From QHBQ01 sp038230695 (GTDB lineage: Bacteria > Chloroflexota > Chloroflexia > QHBQ01), in contig JBBRMT010000157.1 of NCBI GenBank assembly GCA_038230695.1, positions 1 through 11,311 of the forward strand: a stretch of 11,311 bases of DNA. Reading direction: 5' to 3'. Below, piece after piece: positions 1-6,158 of this stretch (its first letter is position 1; every line of letters starts with the position of its first letter). The translations under genes were made by a program, and so were the position numbers. The notes beneath the pieces were generated by a model that saw nothing but the letters and a program-made list of their open reading frames with translations, had not been told where the DNA came from and ran no database searches.

Positions 1-80
1 TCAAGCCTGCCGTCCTTCCACATTCGCCAAGCCGTCTTGTAGCTAATGCCTTGCTTCTTTGCATATATGCTTAGTTTCAT
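1..80 (-). CDS. tnpA: IS607-family serine transposase TnpA, N-terminal fragment (runs off the window)
   Basis: Only the first 26 codons are present, starting at the ATG at 80-78 on the minus strand. They contain ISYKTAWRMWKDGRL, preceded by an MKLSIYAKKQG start. This is the typical opening of IS607 transposases: a MerR-like helix-turn-helix that binds the element ends, normally followed by a serine-resolvase catalytic domain, which would lie outside the window. The family moves DNA by serine recombination without target duplication. The fragment is too short to appear in a length-filtered ORF list. No Shine-Dalgarno precedes the ATG; the promoter at 87-115 is placed so that transcription should begin at the start codon. 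Whether the full gene is intact is unknown. Confidence 0.8.
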   Translation of the reverse strand, partial: MKLSIYAKKQGISYKTAWRMWKDGRL

Positions 81-86
81 AGGTAC

Positions 87-115
87 ATTATAACACATAT
101 GGCTATAATTGCCAA
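87..115 (-). promoter_or_regulatory. Near-consensus sigma70-type promoter of the IS607 tnpA, leaderless
   Basis: On the minus strand there is a -35 TTGGCA (115-110), a 17-bp spacer, and a perfect -10 TATAAT (92-87) with an extended TGT in front. Counting seven bases past the -10 puts the transcription start at position 80, which is the A of the tnpA ATG, so the mRNA should be leaderless. A plus-strand TATAAT at 104-109 overlaps this promoter and might give weak outward transcription, but it has no convincing -35. Confidence 0.7.
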
Positions 116-133
116 TGCTTTACGTAATCTTAT

Positions 134-1051
134 TTGATACCGAACAACTCCATTCTGCGTGGGCAGATGACCAAGCTAATTGCCGTAGCTGGGGGTTTCA
201 ACAGCGACGTAACTGGGAGACAGACTTTTACCGACGTGCCATCTAGCGATCCATTCTATGTATCCATTGAGCAAAACGCTATACGTGGGACGATTTGGGG
301 TTTTGATTCAAACAACCAAATATGTACATCTCGCCAACAGGCACCTTGCTACTTTGGGACCAACAATCCCGCTACTCGGGGGCAGATTGCTTATGCGCTC
401 TATGTTGGATCGAACGGCTTTATGAATGGTATGTTCAATCACTGCTGCCTAGATCCTAACACTTACCACGGTCAGTATCCTGGTACGAACAACATGAACT
501 ACAACAATGGCAACCCTAACATTGTAGACGTTACTATACCCGGGGGATTCATGTTCGGTAACAACGATGGCTATGGCTCATGGGGGGTAACGGATTCGGA
601 TATATGGTGGAATCCTAACGAGCATGATTGGCTTGTGGCCCACGAATATGATGGCGGGTACAACCGTGTACCAGCTATAGCTTTTCATGCCTACAACAGT
701 TGGGGTAATGGCACTCAATGTACAAACGGTGCCTGGTCTTCCGGATCCATAGTTACAAACATACCCAACTTTGGCAGCACAGTAAAAAGCGCTTGTCTTA
801 TGGAGACGAATCCGGACGAGCTTAGGGTCTTCTTCACTGGGGATATCTCGTCGCCTTCTATCTTTTCAGCCAACACGAGGTATTTCATTCAAACCATATG
901 GTATACCAGCGATCAAACGGGGCAGAAGCAAATAACTACCTCCAACTACTGGCTAGACCAAACTCCCCCCCGTAACTCACCCGGGTGGAGGGATGACCTG
1001 AACAAGTTCTGCTATGATGTAGGGAGTGGAGACATCAATTGGTGTCCATAG
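134..1051 (+). CDS. 5'-truncated SLH-domain surface protein (remnant next to the IS607 end)
   Basis: The frame opens at a TTG with no Shine-Dalgarno, and a TAA lies just upstream at 125-127, so a native start is unlikely. Residues 3-25 (PNNSILRGQMTKLIAVAGGF) are the tail of one S-layer homology repeat. Residues about 31-93 form a complete SLH repeat (TFTDVP, FYVSIE, RGTIWGF, NNPATRGQIAYAL). SLH repeats normally anchor proteins to the cell envelope. The remaining ~210 residues are rich in Asn, Gly, Trp and Tyr with several Cys, look extracellular, and match no family I recognise. The signal peptide and at least one SLH repeat are missing, most simply because the adjacent IS607 element replaced the 5' part. 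Codon use (ATA, CTA, A/T third positions) differs from the genes after 2100. It may be a pseudogene; expression could come only from an element-borne promoter. Confidence 0.75.
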   Translation: MIPNNSILRGQMTKLIAVAGGFNSDVTGRQTFTDVPSSDPFYVSIEQNAIRGTIWGFDSNNQICTSRQQAPCYFGTNNPATRGQIAYALYVGSNGFMNGMFNHCCLDPNTYHGQYPGTNNMNYNNGNPNIVDVTIPGGFMFGNNDGYGSWGVTDSDIWWNPNEHDWLVAHEYDGGYNRVPAIAFHAYNSWGNGTQCTNGAWSSGSIVTNIPNFGSTVKSACLMETNPDELRVFFTGDISSPSIFSANTRYFIQTIWYTSDQTGQKQITTSNYWLDQTPPRNSPGWRDDLNKFCYDVGSGDINWCP

Positions 1052-1093
1052 CAGACTCACTCATGTAATCGTTGTCATACAAAGGAGACTAAG

Positions 1094-1993
1094 ATGAAAT
1101 CATTTTCCTCGCTACGTATGCTGGTTGCTGCCGCCGTGGTGATAGTTGCGGCTCTACTAGTTGTACCCTTTGTTACATCCATGCCTGCAGCCCAGACCAA
1201 TCCTGCCCAAACGCAGCCGGTACCTGAGTCTAGGCCGATGCTTGCAGCTACAACTCAGCCCTCAACCCAAGCGCACACCGATGCTACGCCTGCTGGCTTG
1301 ATTGTTGTACATCAAGCCAACTTTGGTGCCTGGCGCTATATTGCGGTCAAGGGAGCTGACAATGCGGGGATGTCTAGCACAGGCGTTAGGATTGGACCTG
1401 ATGATACCTCTGCAACCGTGACATTTGATGAGAACTCTCTTAATGGCAGCCGTAGCTACGTGGATGCTAACAGAAAGCTATTGTCGAAGGTAACGGCATA
1501 CGGAGGTCAAACTGACGTTTCAGTGGTCTTCCGCACGTATATGCCAGTGGCTGACTTCCGCAACTTTTATCAAAAATACGGCATGAAGCCTGATCAGACT
1601 CGTATCCGCATCATTGACGAAGACCCTCATACAAGCAAGACACCTACGAACGAGGTTTATCAGCCATATTATACAATGTCAATCGGTCCGACACCTGGTA
1701 CTGCTGACCCGCTATCCGAGACAGAAATAGAGAGGAACTTCCTTCAGCTGAAGACGCGCTTTCCTCTGATCAGCCTTAAAGGAGTGTTCTATACTCACGC
1801 ATTGGTTGATGCGAAGCAGTTGCCCGCCATCGCTGCTGATCCACAGGTACTCTTTGTTGATGTCACCCCAGCCATCGTGCGTAACGACCTAGCTATTGCT
1901 GGCGTACAGGGGGCAGATAAGGTTGTTGTGGAAACTCACGCATACAGTGTGTTTTGGCAGATAGAACACAACGGCTTCGACACGATACAGTAG
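1094..1993 (+). CDS. Secreted or membrane-anchored protein of unknown function
   Basis: The ATG is well supported: AAAGGAG lies 6 bases upstream, at 1081-1087. The protein has 299 residues. Residues 1-30 are a basic start plus a hydrophobic stretch (VAAAVVIVAALLVVPFV), a signal peptide or uncleaved anchor. Residues 31-65 are a Pro/Thr/Gln/Ala linker typical of exported proteins. The rest (about 66-299) is a soluble region I do not recognise. Its segment around 245-270 (ALVDAKQLPAIAADPQVLFV) resembles the way subtilisin-propeptide-like folds end, but this is only a weak likeness. It lies 42 bp behind the truncated SLH gene with no terminator between, so the two may once have formed one transcription unit. 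Base composition matches the SLH remnant rather than the following genes. A terminator follows at once. Confidence 0.8.
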   Translation: MKSFSSLRMLVAAAVVIVAALLVVPFVTSMPAAQTNPAQTQPVPESRPMLAATTQPSTQAHTDATPAGLIVVHQANFGAWRYIAVKGADNAGMSSTGVRIGPDDTSATVTFDENSLNGSRSYVDANRKLLSKVTAYGGQTDVSVVFRTYMPVADFRNFYQKYGMKPDQTRIRIIDEDPHTSKTPTNEVYQPYYTMSIGPTPGTADPLSETEIERNFLQLKTRFPLISLKGVFYTHALVDAKQLPAIAADPQVLFVDVTPAIVRNDLAIAGVQGADKVVVETHAYSVFWQIEHNGFDTIQ

Positions 1994-1998
1994 ATGTA

Positions 1999-2025
1999 GA
2001 AAGGAGCGCTGCTAACGCTCCTTTC
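1999..2025 (+). terminator. Intrinsic terminator-like hairpin after the secreted-protein gene
   Basis: GAAAGGAGCG (1999-2008) pairs perfectly with CGCTCCTTTC (2016-2025) around a 7-base loop, six bases after the TAG stop. The following plus-strand sequence is T-rich (TTTCTTGATCTT) but not a clean T run. It sits between converging genes, so it may also stop slipin transcripts coming from the right, although the minus-strand side has no T tract. The stretch 2026-2113 holds nothing else I can identify. Confidence 0.7.
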
Positions 2026-2113
2026 TTGATCTTATCTCATTGTTGGAGCCTGCTGCCTTAGCCGCCTGCTGGAAGGTTGCCTACGCGCTGGCTGGATGGC
2101 AAGAGTGCTGCCC

Positions 2114-3232
2114 CTAGCGCCCCTGATTGCCCGGCCCGCCTAGTGGCGGATAGGGCGGTTGGCCCGCTTGCTGCGGCGGATACTGTGCTTGGCCCGGCTG
2201 CGGTGGATACTGCGGCGGGATGCCCAGCCGCTGCGAATAAGGCGGCGCGGGAGTCGGCGCGGGCGGGTTGGGGTTGCGGAACGGCTCGGCCAACGGCTGT
2301 TCGCTGGTGTTGGCAGTCGGCATCGCAGGTGGGGGTGGTTTGCCTCCGGCAGCCGCGCCGGTCATAAGCGTGGCGAGGGCGGGGCCGGTTACATCAGCGG
2401 GCAGGGAGCTAGGCTTCGGCACACTGCCGTTGCTGCTGTGCTGGTTTGCGCCGCCCGACATTAGGCTGAGGAACTCAATCGGCACCGGAAAGATAATCGT
2501 GCTGTTGCGCTCGGAGGCGATCTCGGTCAGGGTTTGCAGGTAGCGCAGTTGCAGGGTGGCCGACTCGCGGCCAATGATCTCCGCTGCCGCGCTAAGTTGC
2601 TTGCTAGCCTGGAACTCGCCCTCGGCATGGATGATCTTGGCCCGCTTCTCGCGCTCGGCCTCGGCCTGCTTTGCCATCGCCCGCTGCATACTCTGCGGCA
2701 ACTCCAGATCTTTCACCTCGACCACGCTGACCTTGATGCCCCACGGTTCGGTCTGCTGGTCTATGATGAACTGCAACTGCTGGTTGATGCGCTCACGGTG
2801 GGCAAGCAACTCGTCAAGCTCCGACTGGCCCAGCACGCTACGCAGGGTGGTCTGGGCAATCTGCAAGGTTGCCTGCATGAAGTTCAGCACATTCACCACC
2901 GCCAGCGCGGGGTCGAACACGCGGAAGTACAGCACCGCGTTGACGCGGATGGTCACGTTGTCGCGGGTGATCACCTCCTGCGCGGGAATGTCGATGGTGA
3001 CGGTACGCAGGTCCATCCGCCGGATACGGTCGAGGATGGGGATGAGGAAGATCACCCCCGGCCCGCGCACCCCAGCCAGCCGCCCAAGGCGGAACACCAC
3101 TGCCCGCTCGTACTCCTGGGTGATCTTCATGCTGGAGCTGAGGATCCAGAGGAAGAACACGACGATGATGGCGATTATGATCCAGCCAGTGGGGAAACCT
3201 TCGGGTATCAGCCCCTGGGCAAAAACTTGCAT
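2114..3232 (-). CDS. Slipin: stomatin/prohibitin (SPFH) family membrane protein
   Basis: The chosen ATG (3232-3230) has AAAGGAG eight bases upstream; the ORF extends 11 codons further without a better site. The protein has 372 residues. A single transmembrane helix spans about 15-33, followed by the SPFH/Band 7 domain at about 36-200 (ITQEYERAVVFRLGRL, RGPGVIFLIPILDRI, VTRDNVTIRVNAV-like strands, TLRSVLGQSELDELL). A charged, Ala/Glu-rich helical region follows at about 183-240. Slipins oligomerise on membranes and are typically encoded with NfeD, as here, where NfeD is just upstream. Residues 261-372 are unusual: a long Pro/Gln/Ala tail containing a 9-residue tandem repeat (QYPPQPGQA, QYPPQQAGQ), about 100 residues more than a typical slipin. 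Family assignment is firm; the client is unknown. Confidence 0.92.
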   Translation of the reverse strand: MQVFAQGLIPEGFPTGWIIIAIIVVFFLWILSSSMKITQEYERAVVFRLGRLAGVRGPGVIFLIPILDRIRRMDLRTVTIDIPAQEVITRDNVTIRVNAVLYFRVFDPALAVVNVLNFMQATLQIAQTTLRSVLGQSELDELLAHRERINQQLQFIIDQQTEPWGIKVSVVEVKDLELPQSMQRAMAKQAEAEREKRAKIIHAEGEFQASKQLSAAAEIIGRESATLQLRYLQTLTEIASERNSTIIFPVPIEFLSLMSGGANQHSSNGSVPKPSSLPADVTGPALATLMTGAAAGGKPPPPAMPTANTSEQPLAEPFRNPNPPAPTPAPPYSQRLGIPPQYPPQPGQAQYPPQQAGQPPYPPLGGPGNQGR

Positions 3233-3276
3233 CTGCTTCTCTCCTTTACGACCGGGTGTGTGCAACCTGCCCTATA

Positions 3277-3304
3277 TTCTACCTTCTACATTCTACATTC
3301 TACC
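3277..3304 (-). repeat. Four-unit heptanucleotide tandem repeat (TAGAATG type) between NfeD and slipin genes
   Basis: On the plus strand the units are TTCTACC, TTCTACA, TTCTACA and TTCTACC, a strict 7-bp period. Read in the direction of the genes it is TAGAATG-like and starts just after the nfeD stop. Because seven is not a multiple of three, successive TAG triplets fall in all three frames. It fills most of the 41-bp stretch up to the upstream-most possible slipin start. Confidence 0.8.
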
Positions 3305-3305
3305 C

Positions 3306-4085
3306 TCAGCGTGGCATACTGGCGGTGGGTAGGTCCGCTTGTGACTGCGCGGTAAGCGCCACGGTAAGGGTTAGCCCGTTGATGGCAACCACGCGCACAA
3401 TACTGCCAGCGGGAGCCGCGCCCTCATAACAAACCGCGCTCCAAAGTTGGCCGTCAAGGAAGATCATGCCGCCAGGCTTAAGCGACACCCGCACCTCGGC
3501 GAGTTGCCCGATTAGCCGTTCGCGGCCAGTGACTGGCGGCCTGCGGCGCACCTGAATCGCCTTTGTCACCCCGAAAGCGAAGAAGCCGCCCACCAGCAGG
3601 GCAACGGTGATCAATACCCAGGGGTCAACCCCAACGTATATCCCGCCAGTATTGATCAGCATCGCCCCACCAAGCATCAGCGAAACGATGCCCCCGATAG
3701 TGAGGATGCCATGGGTGGGCCAGAACAGGTCGGCAATTAGCAGCACGAAGGCGAAGCCGATGAAAGCCACTCCCATGTAGTTGACCGGCAACGAGGCTAG
3801 CGCAAAGAAGGCGAGGATGATAAACAATCCACCTAGCACTGCGGGTAGGATTGCACCGGGGTGAGCTAGCTCGAAGAACAGGCCCATCCCGCCCATAGTG
3901 AGTAGCAAGAAGGCAATGTCGGGGCTGCTGGTGAGTGGTTGCGCCTGTGCGAAGAAACCCATTGGGAGGTTGTTGACGTTTATCCCTGCGTGGATAGAGG
4001 CAGCGTCGCTGGGCGCAGATGTGGCGACTAGCGCCAAACCTGCAATTAGCGTCGCTAGATAAAGCCAGCGAAATTCGTTTCGCAT
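3306..4085 (-). CDS. NfeD-family membrane protein, short form without the protease domain (slipin partner)
   Basis: The protein has 259 residues, starting at an ATG preceded by GGAAGGTG. Residues 1-28 look like a signal peptide or anchor. A transmembrane cluster covers about 57-178: IAFLLLTMGGMGLFFELAHPG is reflected in the conserved FELAHPG motif, with G-rich helices and a final helix at about 155-176. A soluble C-terminal OB-fold of the NfeD type follows (about 188-246: GQLAEVRVSLKPGGMIFLDG, VRVVAINGLTLTV). The N-terminal ClpP-like serine protease of long NfeD proteins is missing, yet a signal-like N-terminus and about 25 linker residues remain. The gene lies 73 bp upstream of the slipin start on the same strand, the standard NfeD-stomatin operon arrangement, and the two products probably form one membrane complex. 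Family call is firm. Confidence 0.88.
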   Translation of the reverse strand: MRNEFRWLYLATLIAGLALVATSAPSDAASIHAGINVNNLPMGFFAQAQPLTSSPDIAFLLLTMGGMGLFFELAHPGAILPAVLGGLFIILAFFALASLPVNYMGVAFIGFAFVLLIADLFWPTHGILTIGGIVSLMLGGAMLINTGGIYVGVDPWVLITVALLVGGFFAFGVTKAIQVRRRPPVTGRERLIGQLAEVRVSLKPGGMIFLDGQLWSAVCYEGAAPAGSIVRVVAINGLTLTVALTAQSQADLPTASMPR

Positions 4086-4142
4086 ATTACACCTTCCCGT
4101 ATAGGCGAATTACCCGCCCGCTTTTGTCAGCTTAACGAACAC

Positions 4143-4166
4143 TCTATATAATATACGCAATTTGCG
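4143..4166 (-). promoter_or_regulatory. AT-rich stretch with a CGCAATTTGCG palindrome upstream of nfeD
   Basis: Between the MFS stop and the nfeD start lies an AT-rich run (TATATAATATA on the plus strand, 4145-4155) next to a perfect 5+1+5 palindrome CGCAATTTGCG (4156-4166). On the minus strand this offers TATATT or TATTAT as a -10, but no good -35 at the right distance. It probably marks the promoter or operator region of the nfeD-slipin pair. No terminator for the MFS gene is evident here. Confidence 0.35.
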
Positions 4167-4200
4167 GGGGAGAAGTTGCAGCGTGGGTTTGGTGAGGTTG

Positions 4201-5826
4201 TTACTCTTTCGCCTTGTCCTGTTCGGCGCTAATAGTGAGGTGGACGGGGACTTTGGATCCATCGGTCTCGTTGTAGTCGGTTACGCCGCCGATGGTGGTG
4301 AGACTGCCCTGCTTGAGTAGCTCCTGCGGTTTGCTGGTGGACGGCAATGCGCCGGGGCTGTCTTCATCGTCATCCTCATGGCGACGATAGAGCAGGGTGG
4401 TGTACGAACCAACCGCAATCACGATTACAGCCAGTATCGCCATAGTCCAGAGTGCGCCGATAAAGTCGGCCACCACGGCGGCGAATAGCAATGGGAAGAT
4501 AAGCAGCACATTGAGCATGGTCTGATAGGCGCTGAACACGCGCCCACGAATCTCCTCCGGCGAGTGTTCCTGCAAGATAGTCTGGGATGGCACCTGGATG
4601 AACGAGTTCATCACGCCGAGGGCGAAGGTAAGTATGCCGAGAATGATAAGGAGGGTGGTGGTAGAGAAGCCATGACCGAGGACGGTGTTGCCCAGCAGGC
4701 CCAACCCGAAGTTGGCGATTGCCAGCAGCATCAGGGTGCCACCCGCCCCTAGCAGGCTGTAGTTGACCACTGCCTCGCGGTTGCGTTCCTTAGCGATACG
4801 GCTAACTGACAGCACACCCACCACCATGCCAACTGCGCCCGGCACGATCAGGTAGATGAGGTCGGCGCTTGCTTCCTTAGCCGCAGTGAGGGGGTTGGGG
4901 AACATTCCGCTGCCCGCAAAGAACTCGATAAGCAGCTTGGGGCCGATTACCGCCAGGATCATCAGCAGGGTGGCCGCGATGCTAAGATGCACGATCGCGG
5001 TAAACACCACCCGACTGCCACGGATGAAGTTCCAACCCTCTTTGACCTCCTCGACGATCTTGCCGACGTTCTGCTTGAAGCCGTCAGTCTTGCCCACAAC
5101 GCGGGCTGGCTCATTCTTGGGCAGGAAGTAGACCAGCGCGGTGCAGATGATATACATGGCGAAGATGAGGAAGTAGAGCGGCTCGTAGCCGAACAGCCGC
5201 ACCAGAATGGGGCCGAGTACCGCGAAACCGGCAAGCTGGGCGATAGTCAAGGTGAGGTTGAAGAAGGCATTGGCGGAGATCAGCTGTTCGCGCTTGACCA
5301 GCAGGGGGATGGTGGCCGCCTCTGCCGGAGTGAAGAACTGGCTGATGGTAGCGAAGATGAAGGTGGTAATATAGATGATCGGCAAGGTGGCAACCACCGG
5401 CAAGGCAAAGGGTATGCCTAGGGGATGCTGAATGGTAAGAATATAGCCAATAATCGAGACGGCGCGTAGCACATTGGTGATGACCAACATCCGCTGCTTG
5501 CTGGTGCGGTCTACAAACACGCCCGCAATGGCGGCGAAGATGATCGAGGGGACGGTGAAGCACAGAATCACGCCGCTGACCGCCACTGCCGACCCGTTGG
5601 TAATCGTGCCAACCTGGGCGATCAGCATATAGTTGATCATGTTCTGCGCCGACATCGAGAGCGCCTGGGCAATCCAGAGGCGCAGGAAATTGCGATTACG
5701 CAGTACGCTTTCCACCGGCTGTTCGGGCAGTTGGCCGGTGGCGCGGCTGGTCTTAATCGGCTGGGCGGGCCGCTCGGTTTTTACGAGGTCGGCACTGCCT
5801 TCGGCTACCTGATTTTGGCTACTCAC
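4201..5826 (-). CDS. Major facilitator superfamily transporter (EntS-like / MFS_3 type)
   Basis: From the GTG at 5826-5824 the product has 541 residues; a GTG at 5862 would add 12. I prefer 5826 because GGAG lies 10 bases upstream and the overlap with the DUF951 gene is then only 8 bp. A hydrophilic N-terminus of about 45 residues precedes a polytopic membrane region with about 12 helices. It begins NRNFLRLWIAQALS and contains the family's cytoplasmic loop motif (GVFVDRTSKQRMLVITNVLRA) just after helix 2, shared by exporters of the EntS/MFS_3 kind; a second-half counterpart is seen in PEEIRGRVFSAYQTMLNV. The C-terminal ~65 residues are charged and cytoplasmic. Proton-driven efflux is likely from the family, but the substrate cannot be read. 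The overlap suggests translational coupling to DUF951. Confidence 0.87.
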   Translation of the reverse strand: MSSQNQVAEGSADLVKTERPAQPIKTSRATGQLPEQPVESVLRNRNFLRLWIAQALSMSAQNMINYMLIAQVGTITNGSAVAVSGVILCFTVPSIIFAAIAGVFVDRTSKQRMLVITNVLRAVSIIGYILTIQHPLGIPFALPVVATLPIIYITTFIFATISQFFTPAEAATIPLLVKREQLISANAFFNLTLTIAQLAGFAVLGPILVRLFGYEPLYFLIFAMYIICTALVYFLPKNEPARVVGKTDGFKQNVGKIVEEVKEGWNFIRGSRVVFTAIVHLSIAATLLMILAVIGPKLLIEFFAGSGMFPNPLTAAKEASADLIYLIVPGAVGMVVGVLSVSRIAKERNREAVVNYSLLGAGGTLMLLAIANFGLGLLGNTVLGHGFSTTTLLIILGILTFALGVMNSFIQVPSQTILQEHSPEEIRGRVFSAYQTMLNVLLIFPLLFAAVVADFIGALWTMAILAVIVIAVGSYTTLLYRRHEDDDEDSPGALPSTSKPQELLKQGSLTTIGGVTDYNETDGSKVPVHLTISAEQDKAKE

Positions 5827-6043
5827 TGGCAGGTTTCTCCGTCTTGATAAAGGATTTGACACGCCGCTCGAACTCGGCGCGGGGCAGCAGCACGCGCCGC
5901 TGGCAGCCGAGGCATTTGAGGCCTATATCTGCGCCCAGGCGCACCACCTGCCAGTCGCTGCTGCCGCAGGGGTGGGGCTTACGCAGACGAACCACGTCAT
6001 CTATTTGCACATTGCGTACCAGCGTTTGCAGTTCGTTAGACAT
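5819..6043 (-). CDS. DUF951 family small zinc-ribbon-like protein
   Basis: The protein has 74 residues, near the usual family length. It carries the family signature almost in full: VVRLRKPHPCG (18-27), WQVVRLGADIGLKC (31-44), CLGC (44-47) and RRVLLPRAEFERRV (49-62). His24 or Cys26 together with Cys44 and Cys47 could bind a metal ion, as in zinc ribbons. The family is known mainly from Firmicutes and Chloroflexota; its function is unsettled, and a nucleic-acid role is only suspected. It ends inside the start of the MFS gene. Its Shine-Dalgarno (GAGGG, four bases before the ATG) is supplied by a palindromic repeat at 6048-6081, so translation may be limited by that hairpin. Confidence 0.9.
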   Translation of the reverse strand: MSNELQTLVRNVQIDDVVRLRKPHPCGSSDWQVVRLGADIGLKCLGCQRRVLLPRAEFERRVKSFIKTEKPASE

Positions 6044-6047
6044 TTAT

Positions 6048-6081
6048 CCCTCACCCCAGCCCTCTACCACAGGGGCGAGGG
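6048..6081 (-). repeat. REP-like palindrome in the DUF951 5' leader that sequesters the ribosome-binding site
   Basis: In the minus-strand RNA CCCUCGCCCC (6081-6072) pairs with GGGGUGAGGG (6057-6048) over 10 bp with one G-U, closing a 14-nt loop. The 3' arm contains the GAGGG used as Shine-Dalgarno and ends four bases before the AUG. The element (plus strand CCCTCACCCCAGCCCTCT...) resembles the widespread GC-rich 'CTCACCCC-CCCTC' dispersed palindromes and the copies at 8793-8916. Confidence 0.7.
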
Positions 6082-6130
6082 AGTTTCTATTGATACGCAA
6101 GCGGCACGGTTCGAGTTCAGTATTTCGCAT

Positions 6131-6158
6131 ATTATATCACTAGAATCAAGAATCTAAA
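6131..6158 (-). promoter_or_regulatory. Promoter for the DUF951-MFS unit, overlapping the end of pyrF
   Basis: On the minus strand there is a perfect extended -10 (TGA-TATAAT, hexamer 6136-6131) with TTTAGA (6158-6153) 16 bp upstream as -35. The predicted start is near 6124, giving an 81-nt leader that includes the palindrome at 6048-6081. The -35 lies inside the last codons of pyrF, so DUF951 and the MFS gene can be transcribed independently of it. Confidence 0.6.

Larger units (their letters stand above)
1..133 (-). mobile_element. End of an IS607-family insertion sequence (rest lies left of the window)
   Basis: The segment contains the 5' end of an IS607-type tnpA reading leftwards out of the window, its promoter, and about 50 bp of non-coding end sequence. 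Just beyond it, from about 140, an SLH-domain coding sequence begins abruptly in mid-domain with an in-frame TAA at 125-127, so the element boundary is placed at about 116-140. IS607 elements lack terminal inverted repeats and make no target duplication, so the exact end cannot be read from one side. A tnpB gene is expected downstream of tnpA, outside the window. The boundary is inferred; the tnpA identity is well supported. Confidence 0.65.

Noticed and set aside
3277..3304. Possible CRISPR array from the heptamer units here and at 9544-9578
   Set aside because: The units are contiguous 7-mers without spacers, and no cas genes are present.
2534..3355. Long plus-strand frames (273 and 258 codons) opposite the slipin gene
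   Set aside because: They are antisense to a well-supported SPFH gene, His/Arg/Leu-rich, and show no family motifs.
4962..5563. Frames of 90, 144 and 150 codons inside the MFS gene
   Set aside because: They are shadows of the transporter in other frames with no signals of their own.
5862..6043. GTG at 5862 as the start of the MFS gene
   Set aside because: It has no good Shine-Dalgarno and would overlap DUF951 by 44 bp; the GTG at 5826 has GGAG upstream and an 8-bp overlap.
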